Program-made: the position numbers and the translations under genes | Shown here: positions 1 to 9,716 of the stretch, piece after piece | Layout: every line of letters starts with the position of its first letter | Position numbering within the stretch: the first letter of the stretch is position 1 | Notes under the pieces: model-generated | Seen by the model: only the letters and a program-made list of their open reading frames with translations | The model's database searches: none | What the model was told of the DNA's origin: nothing | Source: Lunularia cruciata | Taxonomy: Eukaryota; Streptophyta; Marchantiopsida; Lunulariales; Lunulariaceae | NCBI GenBank assembly: GCA_948567375.1 | Contig: OX419759.1 | Span: 43,800,593 to 43,864,592 of the forward strand | DNA: 64,000 nucleotides | Reading direction: 5' to 3'

Positions 1-321
1 CCTTTGTGAATGGATATTCCTTTCTACTTTTTGACTTTACTTGACTTGTAGTCTAGTAACTTGAGTTACTATGGTAATTAGTAACTTTGGTATGTAACTA
101 TTTCACAAGTATATAAACAAGGGGTGGGGAGGTACTCATCATCCTTTCATTTGCAACTATCTCTCTCTCATTGAGATCTCTAGTGAGCAATGTCTTGAGT
201 CTTGGAGTGTTAGCCTTGGAGGAGTATGATGGAGTTTGGGTTCCTTGCCTTCTTAGTCCATGGTGCGCTACCATAATAGCCATCAAAGGTTCATCCTGAG
301 TGAGAGACAGGCCAGCTCACA
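1..321 (+). mobile_element. Family A LTR, 3' part, cut by window edge
   Basis: This is the terminal 321 bp of a 679-bp family A (Ty3/gypsy) LTR lying in the opposite orientation to the complete element at 2592-10395. It is recognised by the same TATA stretch (TATATAAAC at 111-119) and the same end, GCCAGCTCACA. The DNA that follows (GTACGTGCAG) is not the primer binding site found after the 5' LTR of the complete copy. It is therefore a 3' LTR or a solo LTR. It abuts a family C internal sequence at 322. Confidence 0.85.
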
Positions 322-2061
322 GTACGTGCAGCCGGTAGTAGCCTTTTTGATCTTACTTCCTTTTGAACAACTTTCTGTGGTTCTTTGTCCATCTCCATGG
401 GTACCTCTTAACAGGAGCCATCTCCTCCCTCCATACAATCAATTGCTACATGGAACTCCTCATTGTCTTTTCCCATCCTTGCATCAATTGAATGCTGGAC
501 TTCATCTTCACCTTCACTCTCACTACCAAACTCCTTGCTATGTAATGTGAGTTGAGCTTCTTTGGAGTCTTCTCTCTTCAACTTTGTCTCTCCTTTAGAC
601 ATTGTGCTTGAAGCCTCATCATTTACTGGCTCCTTACCTCATAGGTTGAGTCTTCAGGTCTTACGTTGTGGCAAGGGTAATGTTACTCCTTTGGGTTTAG
701 TATGCTTCTTTGTCTTTGGACTTCTTCCTTCCATCATCTTCCTCTGTCCTGTCCTACCAAGATGATTGTCATTGGACCGCAGTTGTAGGATGTATCGTTG
801 CTCCTCTTCATCTACTTCTTGTCAAAGATCAGGATGGAAATGCAAAACCATCCGATGCTTCTCCTCTGTTGTCAGCAGATTTAATCCCAAGTAGAAATGT
901 GTTGCAAATAGTACAAAGCAGTGTGGTGGTGAATTGGTCCTCCAATTGACAATCATTTGCCTTGTTCTCTGTTTGAAGCACTTTACATAGCTCACCTTCT
1001 CTCCTACAAACATTTGGTGGAAGAAGACCACCTGCTGCATATTCACGTCAGTTGTTTGCTTTGGCTTGAACATTGCCATGAGTGCTCCCACAATACTTTG
1101 CTTAATTGGGTCCCAATAGGACTCCACTTTGTAGCCATTGTTAGTTCACAGAGCAAAGAAGAAATTCCTAAGTTTTGCGGTTTCTTTTGCAACTTCACAC
1201 TTCCTATAGAAGGTGACCTTGGTTGCATCTTCCACTTCTTTCCTTAGTACTAGCTTCCAATCCAACTTAGTCCACTGAGCTGCATTTCCTCTCTTCCCCA
1301 TTACTTTGGGGCCTTCCTCACAATTACTAGCATCTATCTCTGCCATGAACCCTGGAAAACTAACATTCAAGTTCCAGGCCAGGAATGTAATACAAAATTT
1401 GTTCAGGACTTCAATTGTAGCTACTACATATAATTGCCAAATTGCAAAACTCATCACTATGAATGTGACTTTAATCTTCTTTGCCATGATCTCCTCATGA
1501 GTTCTTTGGCATTGGAAGATTATCCCCTCTCCAGGACATGGCACTCTAACCCCTTCTGGCCTTCAGAAAATTTCACTCTCAACCAGCTTCTTGGTGCACA
1601 TTATTGCAAGAAAGCTACTCAAAGAGACAAGGTATCTACTTGACATGTTTGATTTCCCCCTGTGCAACTGCAATTTTATAGTTCTTTGAGGTGCAGTCAT
1701 TCTTCAGTCAATTTCAAAATTGATCCCTACTTCTTTTGTGTGTTTGTGTACTATCACCTTCAAAGTATTTCTCTCCTACCCTAGTCATTTCATTTAAGTG
1801 TACTTTCTTGGCTGGCCCAACCCACAGAAAGGTTGTTACATCTTCTTCATATTGGCCTGCACTTCCTATTCCAAAGACGCCCTTCTTTGGGTTTGTCTCT
1901 TTGTAAGTTCCATCCAAGTACGTCATATTCCTGACTCTAAGTATTCCTGACTCTTCAAGTTTACTCCAAAGACACATAAGTCCATTCTTTTCTTTATAAT
2001 TTGGTTATGCCAATACACTTCTTCTTCAAAACTCATCAAAACAAGAAATGTGGGTACCACA
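322..2061 (-). mobile_element. Family C element, 5' part (copy in the first B/D repeat)
   Basis: On the minus strand this begins at 2061 with TGTGGTACCCACA, the family C 5' terminus, then a leader of about 550 bp, then the decayed family C reading frame from about 1500 down to about 340. The frame starts MAKKIK and runs through FPGFMAEID, THFYLGLNLL and an acidic part with MEGGDGSC; several fragments and stops are visible. The 3' half is missing beyond the LTR at 1-321. The base after the element (2062-2066, ACTGA) corresponds to the target duplication GCTGA of the copy at 32761-34239. The two copies therefore descend from one insertion at the same site and were duplicated together. Confidence 0.85.
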
Positions 2062-2066
2062 ACTGA

Positions 2067-2583
2067 CAGAGTACATATGCTATCACATTTAGAAAGCCAT
2101 ATGAGAAAAGTTGGAAGCAAAAAAAGAGTTGGTCAAGGCAAATGCTAGTATCAAGAGGCTAAAGGCTCAAATTACTATGGTTGTATGACATTGCCAGTAT
2201 CAAGAGCAACATTTGAGCTCAAGAGACACTCAAGCGCTCATGCAACTTAGGGAGCAGCTTGTGATAGCAAACAAGAGGGGTCATCAATACAACTAGTATG
2301 GGAGAACCAAGACGAGGAGGGAGCAATAAGAAGACAAGAGATCATGGGTGCCATTACACCCAAAGACCACAAGTTTGAGGTTGCACTCACAACTAAAGAT
2401 GTTAAGCTAGGAGGAGTATAATTTATTTTCAAACTACTATAGGATCTAAAAGAGGGACAGTGATTCTCTTTTGGAAAAATACAAAGAGGAGCTGCATAGT
2501 ATCAAGGCCAAGGTCATGGTACTGAAGATAGGTGTATTCTGCTGTGGAGCAAAAGACACGAACTCATTTGCATGAAGCCTTAT
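2067..2583 (+). pseudogene. ORF B remnant, coiled-coil C-terminal part
   Basis: This stretch is colinear with 34245-34756 and 59045-59556. Translated on the plus strand it gives broken pieces rich in Glu, Lys, Gln and Leu, such as LSHLE, KRLKAQ and ALMQLREQL, which look like a coiled coil. The upstream part of ORF B is missing here because the family C element and the LTR fragment occupy its place. It ends directly at the start of the D LTR (TGTTGGAAC, 2584). The function of ORF B is unknown. Confidence 0.6.
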
Positions 2584-2591
2584 GTTGGAAC

Positions 2592-3270
2592 TGTGAGCCG
2601 GCCTGTCTCTCACTCAGGATGAACCTCTGATGGCTATTATGGTAGCGCACCATGGACTAAGAAGGCAAGGAACCCCAACTCCATCATACTCCTCCAAGGC
2701 TAACACTCCAAGACTCAAGACATTGCTCACTAGAGAACTCAATGAGAGAGAGATAGTTGCAAATGAAAGGATGATGAGTACCTCCTCACCCCTTGTTTAT
2801 ATACTTGTGAAATAGTTACGTACCAAAGTTACTAATTACCGTAGTAACTCAAGTTACTAGACTAAAAGTCAAGTAAAGTCAAAAAGTAGAAAGGAATATC
2901 CATTCACATGGGCATATTCCCCTTATCTTGACCCAACCACTAAAGCAAGGATTCCTTCACATGGGCTATCCTTGGACTAAAGAAGAATCCAAAACAAAAA
3001 GGCTTGCGGGCCCAAGAGTTCTCAACTCTTTCCCCAAAGCCAAACACCTAGGAATAATACCAAGTCAACACACTAAAATCCAAAATAGTGGTGCTCATCT
3101 TTTCTACTTCCTCTAAAGTAAGGTCCTATCTATCTTAGCTATGACTAACTTTAGCTAACCATGACTAATATAGAACCATCCTTTATCTCTATATAAATAA
3201 TATCTCTTAAGTACTTGTAATACCAAGCTAAATATCACAATACCACACACATGCACAAATGGGTGTTACA
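2592..3270 (-). repeat. 3' LTR of A1
   Basis: The plus strand reads TGTGAGCC...GGGTGTTACA, so on the coding strand the LTR begins TGTAACACCC and ends GGCTCACA. Length equals the 5' LTR exactly (679 bp). A canonical TATATAAA lies on the minus strand at 2796-2803. By-eye differences from the 5' LTR are about five substitutions and no indels. Confidence 0.95.
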
Positions 3271-3283
3271 TTTACCCCCGGAC
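3271..3283 (-). other. Polypurine tract of A1
   Basis: Directly upstream of the 3' LTR on the minus strand the sequence is CCGGGGGTAAA. This is the position and base composition expected for the purine tract that primes plus-strand DNA synthesis. The run of five G followed by TAAA touches the LTR start TGTAAC. Confidence 0.7.
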
Positions 3284-3318
3284 TAAGTTTTCACTTTGTC
3301 CTCAAAGTGAAGGTCTCT

Positions 3319-6300
3319 TTACCTTCTATGGTACATCTTCAACTTATCATGGTTAATCCTATCAAAGTATCTTCCTCCCAACTCCTTGAGATCATAGGTG
3401 TAATTGCCCCACACCTTCTCCACTATGAAAGGTCCAAAGTACTTAGGCAAAAACTTCTTTTGCACTCTCTTGAATCGAATGGAATCAAACAACATTACCC
3501 AATCACCTTCTTTGAAAGGCTCCACCTTCTTCTTGTCTTGCCTCTTATCATAGCTCTCCTTTTGTTTCCTTTGGGCTTGCTCCACTCGAACCATAGCAAC
3601 TGCTCTTGCCTCTTCCAATTCCATGAGTTGATCCTTCCTTGACTTCTCTGCATCACCTCCTTGTGCTTTCTTCAATCTCCTATGAATGCTTTGGAAGGTA
3701 GGAAGATCAAAGTGAATAGGTAAGGTAGACTCAATACCATACACCAATTGAAATGGAGAATATCCAGTGGAAGTTTTCATGGTTGTCCTATACTCCCACA
3801 AAACTGCATGAATCCTCTTGTCCCAATGATGTTTAGCCCCCTCCATTTCTGCATCTTTGGCCAACATCATGCACAAGGTCTGATTGGTTCTCTCTGCCAA
3901 GCCATTCAAATTTGGCTTATAGGATGTAGTTACTCTATGTGTGATAGAGAAATGTCGTAGCATGGCTGTAGTAATGCTTCCTGTAAACTCTCCTCCTCTA
4001 TCAAAAACCAACTCCAAAGGGCATCCAAACCTAGTGATAATGCGTTCATAAAGAAATCTACCCACTTCATCTTCATTCTTGTCCCTCAATGGTCTAGCCT
4101 CAACCCACTTGGTAAGGTAATCAGTAACTACCACAATGTACCAATTGTTCCTTGGGGTTCTATTGAGAGGACCTACAAAATCAATTCCCCACTTCTCAAA
4201 AGGTCCTAGCAATGGAATTGATCTAAGTGGTGGAGTGGATGTAGACTTTCTAGCAAAAGCTTGACAAACATGACAAGTTTTGCAATAATCAAGACAATCC
4301 TTGAAAATCCCTCTCCAATGGTAACTTGCATCTAGAATCTTGAAAGCAGTCACCTTTCCTGCAAAGTGTCCTCCACATACTAAACCTTCATGAAACTCCT
4401 TTATGAGTAGGATAGACTCTTCCTTACCCACTGCTCTTCGAAGTAGACCATCTGCTCCTTGGTGAAAAAGAATATCCTCCACCATTGTGTAAGGTCTAGA
4501 TCTTGCTGCAAGGGCCTTCCTCTCCCTAGCATGCATCCCTTCTGGATAGTTACCTTTTGTCACAAAATCCACAATCTCCTTGTACTCCATTGGAACCTCT
4601 TGAGTGACTGAGATTGTCATGAGCTCCTCATCCGGGAAGGAATCATCCACTGGCTCATCTCCATCATGATCATAGGCTCTAGATAATAAATCAGCATTTG
4701 CATGTTTCTTTCCTGGCCTATCTTCAATGGTGTAGTCATACTCAGACAAGAGTATCATCCACCTTGCTAGTCTCCCTTCAACATTAGGCTTGTTGAAGAT
4801 GTACTTCAAAGCCTTGTGATCCGTGACAATGGTGGCTTTCCCTCCAATCAAGTAGTGTCTAAACTTCTTGAGACCAAAGATCACTGTCAACCCTTCTCTC
4901 TCCGTGACAGAGTAGTTCTTCTCTGCTGAAACCATCTGCCTACTAGCATAAGCTATTGGATGATCATGCACATCTTGGTCTAATTGACTAAGAGTGCATC
5001 CTATAGCTACATTAGAAGCATCAGTGTAGAGGATGAAAGGTTTACTCCAATCAGGTTTAGCAAGAATTGGAGCTACAACAAAGGATTGCTTGAGCTCCTC
5101 AAAAGCTTTGAGAGCCTCCTTGTCTTCCAAAATCACCATGTAATCTACACCCTTCTTCATGTAGATGGTCAATGCATAAGCCTTGTTGGAAAATGAGAAG
5201 ATGAACCTCCTATAGTACCCAACCATCCCCAAGAATTGGCGTAACTTTGTCAAGCTTGAAGGGAATGGAAGGTCTGAGATTTTCCTCACCTTCTTAGGAT
5301 CAACTGCTATTCCATCCTTGGAGATGATATGCCCCAAAAGTAGACCTTCTTCACATCCAAAAATGCACTTCTCTGGGTTGAGTGATGCATTTGCCTCATC
5401 CAAGCGTTGCAAGACTTTGATTAGGTGCTCAAAGTGCTCCTCCTTGCTCCCATAGACACAAAAGTCATCAATGAAATCTCTCACAAATTTCCCAATGAAA
5501 GGTTCAAATACCTTGTTCATGAACCATTGGAATGTGGCTGGAGCATTGCAAAGCCCAAAAGGCATGACCTTGAAAGCGTAAGTTCCCCAAGGTGTGGTGA
5601 ATGTGGTGAATTGTTGATGCTCTGATGCAATCTTGATTTGGTTATATCCACTATAACCATCTCCAAAACTGTACCTCTCATGACCTGCAACCTCCTCCAA
5701 GATCTCATCAATGAATGGCAATGGGTAGTAGTCCTTCTTGGTAACAACATTGAGCTTCTTGTAATCCACACATACCCGAAGCTTGCCATTCTTTTTCTTC
5801 ACAATGACAATTGGAGACACCCATTCTGAATTCTCCACCTCAAAGATAAATCCAGCCTCCTTGAGCTTATCAATCTCCTCCTTCACAACCAAAGATATTG
5901 GTGGGCTAATGCGAAGTTGCTTTTGGCAGATTGGTCTTGCATGTGACTCCACCTCTATCTTGTGCTCCTCCAAGGTGACTTCCTTCAAATCCTTGTAACT
6001 AAAAGCAAACACATGGATGAACTTGCAAAAAATCTCCTCAAATCTCACCTTCTCCTCCTTGGTAACATTTGGGCCATACTTGAGGGTAGATAACCTTCTC
6101 TCTACCTCCTCAAGTATCAATGGTGATTTGTCTGGGTCCTTCAAAACCTCTGGCTTAGGTGCAAAATCCATAGCACACAAAGGATACACATCTGAATCAG
6201 ATTCAGATTCATCCTCCTCCGTGGAAGTCTCCTCTTCCATGCTTGTGTCCACACCTGAAGCTCCTTCTTCAGAATCTGATTCCCAATAATCAGAAGATGG

Positions 6301-6375
6301 TGTATCTGAATGTGAAGTGTTGGTGGTGTTAGTCACAGGAACATTGACTCTATGGTTTGATGGCCCAATCCTCAA
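3319..6375 (-). CDS. A1 pol: reverse transcriptase, RNase H, integrase
   Basis: This open stretch of 1,018 codons follows the protease in the same frame, separated by one UGA (6391-6393) and five further codons. The acidic N-terminal linker (about residues 1-120) is followed by RT with LRVCVDYKKLN, YSGYNQIKIA, MPFGLCNAPATFQ and the catalytic motif FIDD in place of the common YxDD. RNase H begins near PFILYTDAS and runs through VTDHKALKYI and ARWMILLSEYD to KKHANADLLSRA. Integrase shows a zinc-binding HHCC region (FHEGLVCGGHF, then CKTCHVC), the first catalytic Asp in GIDFVGPL, the second in VFDRGGEFTG and the Glu in NGLAERTNQTL. A GPY/F-like segment (KYFGPFIVEKV) lies near the C-terminus. The order places it in Ty3/gypsy. 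All key catalytic residues seem present. The first codon used here is only the first after the stop, because the natural product would be cleaved from a gag-pol polyprotein. Confidence 0.93.
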   Translation of the reverse strand: MRIGPSNHRVNVPVTNTTNTSHSDTPSSDYWESDSEEGASGVDTSMEEETSTEEDESESDSDVYPLCAMDFAPKPEVLKDPDKSPLILEEVERRLSTLKYGPNVTKEEKVRFEEIFCKFIHVFAFSYKDLKEVTLEEHKIEVESHARPICQKQLRISPPISLVVKEEIDKLKEAGFIFEVENSEWVSPIVIVKKKNGKLRVCVDYKKLNVVTKKDYYPLPFIDEILEEVAGHERYSFGDGYSGYNQIKIASEHQQFTTFTTPWGTYAFKVMPFGLCNAPATFQWFMNKVFEPFIGKFVRDFIDDFCVYGSKEEHFEHLIKVLQRLDEANASLNPEKCIFGCEEGLLLGHIISKDGIAVDPKKVRKISDLPFPSSLTKLRQFLGMVGYYRRFIFSFSNKAYALTIYMKKGVDYMVILEDKEALKAFEELKQSFVVAPILAKPDWSKPFILYTDASNVAIGCTLSQLDQDVHDHPIAYASRQMVSAEKNYSVTEREGLTVIFGLKKFRHYLIGGKATIVTDHKALKYIFNKPNVEGRLARWMILLSEYDYTIEDRPGKKHANADLLSRAYDHDGDEPVDDSFPDEELMTISVTQEVPMEYKEIVDFVTKGNYPEGMHARERKALAARSRPYTMVEDILFHQGADGLLRRAVGKEESILLIKEFHEGLVCGGHFAGKVTAFKILDASYHWRGIFKDCLDYCKTCHVCQAFARKSTSTPPLRSIPLLGPFEKWGIDFVGPLNRTPRNNWYIVVVTDYLTKWVEARPLRDKNEDEVGRFLYERIITRFGCPLELVFDRGGEFTGSITTAMLRHFSITHRVTTSYKPNLNGLAERTNQTLCMMLAKDAEMEGAKHHWDKRIHAVLWEYRTTMKTSTGYSPFQLVYGIESTLPIHFDLPTFQSIHRRLKKAQGGDAEKSRKDQLMELEEARAVAMVRVEQAQRKQKESYDKRQDKKKVEPFKEGDWVMLFDSIRFKRVQKKFLPKYFGPFIVEKVWGNYTYDLKELGGRYFDRINHDKLKMYHRR

Positions 6376-6390
6376 GTACCCTTTGTGCCA

Positions 6391-7086
6391 TCAATCAGTT
6401 GTGCGTGCTGCTCTCAACCATGGCCTCCCAAGAAGTAAGTCATAGCTTGAATCCTTCAAGACTTGGAAAGTCATGAGATTTTGAACTCCCATAACTGAAA
6501 CTACCACCTTATCCATCACCCCTACTGGTCGAACTTGTTGCTTGTTTGCCATGCTCACCACAAATGTTGAAGGTCTTGAGGGTATAATACCCAACTTCTT
6601 CATCAACCTTTCTGACATGGCATTCACTGCTGATCCTCCATCAACCAATGCATCCTTGATGTTGTGACCATTCACTCTCACATCAATCTTGGAGGCATAT
6701 TCACAAGCTTCCCATGGTGCTGGCTTGGCATCCACCACCCCCATTGATACTGGAACTTTTGCCTTCTTCTTCTTCTTGCTCCTTGTAGAACTCAAACCAC
6801 CTCTAAGCTCCTTTCTCAAGGTAGGGTTCAAAGCAATTAATTGGCCCACTGTGATGTTAGCCTTGTGACTACCAACATCCTCCAACACATTGTAGTTCCA
6901 TTGTTGCTTTGAGATCAAGAAGTCCTCCATCCCCAACTTCTTCCTTGGAGTCTTTGTTGTTGATGGTGTTGAGGTGCGAGTGCTCCTAGTAGACATAGGA
7001 GTATCCTTGCTTGAAGTAAATCCTTGAGAAGAGTGAACATCCTCTGCAAAACGAGCTCTCTTCTTCTCTTGTGCCAAAAGCTCCAA
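6391..7086 (-). CDS. A1 aspartic protease region
   Basis: This 231-codon open region lies between gag and pol and is in the same frame as both. The retropepsin active-site loop is VDGGSAVNAM (about residue 147), with D-G-G where D-T-G or D-S-G is commonest; DGGS variants are known in plant Ty3 elements. The second conserved block is YDLLLGRPWL, close to the end. The first 120 residues are low-complexity, rich in Ser, Thr and Lys. The UGA codons on either side (7105-7107 and 6391-6393) both read Ser in the related copy at 11.4-14.8 kb (TCA at 12169-12171, AGT at 11456-11458). The ancestral frame was therefore continuous. Confidence 0.85.
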   Translation of the reverse strand: MELLAQEKKRARFAEDVHSSQGFTSSKDTPMSTRSTRTSTPSTTKTPRKKLGMEDFLISKQQWNYNVLEDVGSHKANITVGQLIALNPTLRKELRGGLSSTRSKKKKKAKVPVSMGVVDAKPAPWEACEYASKIDVRVNGHNIKDALVDGGSAVNAMSERLMKKLGIIPSRPSTFVVSMANKQQVRPVGVMDKVVVSVMGVQNLMTFQVLKDSSYDLLLGRPWLRAARTTD

Positions 7087-7104
7087 ATTAAGACCCTTGG
7101 AGTT

Positions 7105-8145
7105 TCAGCACTCTCCCTTCTCATACTTGCTCTCAACCACATCTATAGATGCTATCCCCTTAACTTTGTTGGGATTAGGAGCCACTTGGGTTTCACTACC
7201 TCCCTCTTTCCCTCTATTGGCTCCCTCATAACCCCTTCCTCCATGGTAAGTGGAATTTGGGCAATTCCTTTGGATATGGCCTCTTCCTCCACAACCAAAA
7301 CAATTTCTATCATTGAAATTGTTGGCTGGTTGGCATCCTCTATATGGATAGTTTCCATATCTCCTAGGTCCTCTCCCTACATTCTGATCCACCTCTCTCT
7401 TCTCCCATAGTTGCACCACATTGATCTTGAGATCCGCAAGTTGTTCTGTGATGGTTTGGAGTGGATCTTTTGGTGGAGATGCAAGAACTGGAGCAACTAC
7501 TACTTGTGGTGCAACCCTTGTCACCAAAGTATCAGAAGTTCCACCATACTTGTAGCCTTGAGGAGCATGCACAACCTCCTTCACCACCAAATCACTCTCA
7601 TCCCCTTCCAAACTCTCCTCCATACGAATTGCGATCTTGATAGCTTCAACCTTGGAAGAAGGTTTCTCATATCTCACCTTGCTTCTAATTTGTGGTCTCA
7701 ATCCTCCCACAAAATTCTTGGTGAGCATGGCCCCTATGCCAATCATTGTAGTCTCCACATCATCCCCACCCTTCCTCAACACTATGCAAAATCTGGACTC
7801 CAACTTTTCCACTCTTTCCACATAGACCCTCACTTTCTCTCCATCTCCTTGCCTGAGAAATGTAACCTCACTCATCAATCTCTCATAACTCTCATCAGGA
7901 AGAAAGTTCTCAATGAGTGCTGAAGTCAAAGTCTCCCAAGACTCCTCTTCCCCCTCTCTCCTCTCTCTCTTTTGGTATTCTGACTCATACCATGTAAGTG
8001 CTGCATACTCAAAGAAATCTGGTAATAATGAGGCCCACTCATTCTTCCTCCTCTCATTGTTTCTTATGCAAGCTCTCTTGAAGTCTCTCACAAAGGCCTC
8101 CATATCTTCTCCATCCTTGCCAAAGAAAACCGGAAGTTTCCCCAT
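7105..8145 (-). CDS. A1 Gag with CCHC zinc knuckle
   Basis: This 346-residue protein starts at an ATG (8145) and opens MGKLPVFFGKDGEDMEAF. The retrotransposon-gag capsid region runs through about residue 130 (LTWYESEYQKRE, ENFLPDESYERLM). The nucleocapsid motif CFGCGGRGHIQRNC at about residue 285 fits CX2CX4HX4C. Gag packages the element RNA in cytoplasmic particles. It ends KGEC at a UGA, beyond which the frame continues into the protease without a shift. The relative at 12.2-13.2 kb has the same motif but several frame breaks. Confidence 0.93.
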   Translation of the reverse strand: MGKLPVFFGKDGEDMEAFVRDFKRACIRNNERRKNEWASLLPDFFEYAALTWYESEYQKRERREGEEESWETLTSALIENFLPDESYERLMSEVTFLRQGDGEKVRVYVERVEKLESRFCIVLRKGGDDVETTMIGIGAMLTKNFVGGLRPQIRSKVRYEKPSSKVEAIKIAIRMEESLEGDESDLVVKEVVHAPQGYKYGGTSDTLVTRVAPQVVVAPVLASPPKDPLQTITEQLADLKINVVQLWEKREVDQNVGRGPRRYGNYPYRGCQPANNFNDRNCFGCGGRGHIQRNCPNSTYHGGRGYEGANRGKEGGSETQVAPNPNKVKGIASIDVVESKYEKGEC

Positions 8146-8383
8146 CTTAACCCCTCACTATCTTTCTTTTCTCTCAAAAATTTTTTTTTTCTCTTTTCTT
8201 TTCTCTCACTCTATTACTAATAGAGTATATACATGACTAACACCATCTGAGAATAATCCACTCTAGGGAACACAAAAGGTTCAGGTTGCTCCAAGATTTC
8301 TATAGCAACATCAAATCCTAGAGTGCATATTAATCTAACTCTCATGGATAGTTTATCCATAAGTTGAAAGATTATCTCCATCA

Positions 8384-8857
8384 CTAATCTTGAGAACTAG
8401 CTGATGAAGGTGATAGTATTTCTGTAGCTGTACTAAGACTCTCTCCAAGATCCTTCACCAAAGTTTCCAAAAGTGCTTTTACTCCACTACCCTCATGTCC
8501 TTTTGGAAGTCCTTCAACTCCACAAACCTCACACAACTCCTTGGTCTTAGATCTTCTCCCTCCCAATCTTGGTGAAGAAGGTCCAACATAGAAACCCAAG
8601 TCAAGTAAGCCTCTCCTTTCCCTCAATCTCTTGCTCTCAAAGGTCAATGGACATGAACTTGCCTTATGTCCCTTCTCTCCACATAGAAAGCACTTAGACT
8701 CACTCTTTCCTCCAAGTGGTGTAGGTTTTTGGATCCTCTCAACACTCTCTTCAAATTCTATTGTAAACTCTTTTTTCCTCAAATCCACCCTTAAAATCAC
8801 CTCAAACCCTTGGGGAACCTTGCATAATCTCAATTTCCACTCTTGATGACCCTCCAT
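8384..8857 (-). CDS. Leader ORF of A1 with a second CCHC zinc knuckle
   Basis: This 157-residue ORF lies in the leader between the primer site and gag, starting MEGHQEW at an ATG (8857). Residues about 56-69 read CFLCGEKGHKASSC, which fits CX2CX4HX4C exactly and resembles retroviral nucleocapsid knuckles. A second Cys/His group (CEVCGVEGLPKGH) follows about 40 residues later. The C-terminal third is Ser-rich. The region is conserved, though frameshifted, at about 13.4-13.9 kb and 15.6-16.1 kb, so it belongs to the family. Extra ORFs upstream of gag are known from Tat/Ogre-type Ty3 elements, but I cannot say that this one is homologous. A role in RNA binding or packaging is only inferred from the knuckle. 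Confidence 0.65.
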   Translation of the reverse strand: MEGHQEWKLRLCKVPQGFEVILRVDLRKKEFTIEFEESVERIQKPTPLGGKSESKCFLCGEKGHKASSCPLTFESKRLRERRGLLDLGFYVGPSSPRLGGRRSKTKELCEVCGVEGLPKGHEGSGVKALLETLVKDLGESLSTATEILSPSSASSQD

Positions 8858-9695
8858 GTTCCCAAGATGAATCTAAACACTCAAACATGCTTTTTGTTGA
8901 TCTCAAACTTCTCATGCATGAGATCTCCACTCTGCAGAATTGACCCTTCCTCACAATGTCACTCAAAGCTCCCAACCAATATGTCACAGTCCTCTGAAAT
9001 TTCCCACACTTGATCACAACTCTAGGGTGTCACTCCCTGCAAAATTTCAGATCTTTTCATTTAGAAATTTGGCCTAGACACGTTTCTATTCAGCACCCAT
9101 ATTTCAGATTTGGTCTGAAAACCACCCCCCTCACTTCAAAAACTCATAACGCCCTGCGCAAAAACGATCTCTCTCTACTTTTTGTGGCAACATGTAGAAT
9201 ACAATGCAATAAATTTTCTTGGAAGTTTTCAGGACAATTCTTTGAAAATTGAAGAAATGGCAGACTCTGTACAATTTTCCAGAGAGCATGTAGTTGCGGG
9301 AGCACTTTACCCTATCAACTTTCAAAAATTCTAGCCCAGTGCGCATAGTAGCTCTCACAATAATTTCAAGTGTGCTAACTGAAAGATAACCCAAGCTATC
9401 ATGTGTAGAAATCTCAAGTCCAGATCTCAAACTTGAGATTTTGCCCAAAATCACCTTAATCCCCAAAATCTGCAATCCACCTCACACAATCTCTCCAATT
9501 CCTCTCATGTGTACAAGATGTACCAAATCACCTCAAAGACATCATAATGAACTACAGGGTATACAAATAGATCTTGGTTCTTTAACATAAGTTCAGCCCT
9601 CTCCTCTCCTAATGTTCTCTCCAAGTGAGCTCTCATAGCCTCCTTCTGCCTAATGTAGAATTGGACGCGGAACATTATCTTGCCTTCTAGAGAGG

Positions 9696-9712
9696 TCCCG
9701 GCAACGGAACCA
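9696..9712 (-). other. Primer binding site of A1 (tRNA-Asp-like)
   Basis: Four bases inside the 5' LTR edge, the minus strand reads TGGTTCCGTTGCCGGGA. The last 12 bases are close to the complement of the plant tRNA-Asp 3' end (whose complement, from general knowledge, is TGGCGCCGTTGCCGGGG), with three mismatches. It begins with the TGG that pairs with the tRNA CCA tail. The same site is present in decayed form at about 14733-14750. Confidence 0.7.
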
Positions 9713-9716
9713 AAAA

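Noticed and set aside
98-286. A conserved peptide frame of about 61 codons repeated in every family A LTR (also 2630-2815, 9755-9940, 14766-14978).
   Set aside because: It runs antisense to the element through LTR promoter and leader DNA. Its conservation is explained by LTR homology, and no independent start or signal supports a gene.
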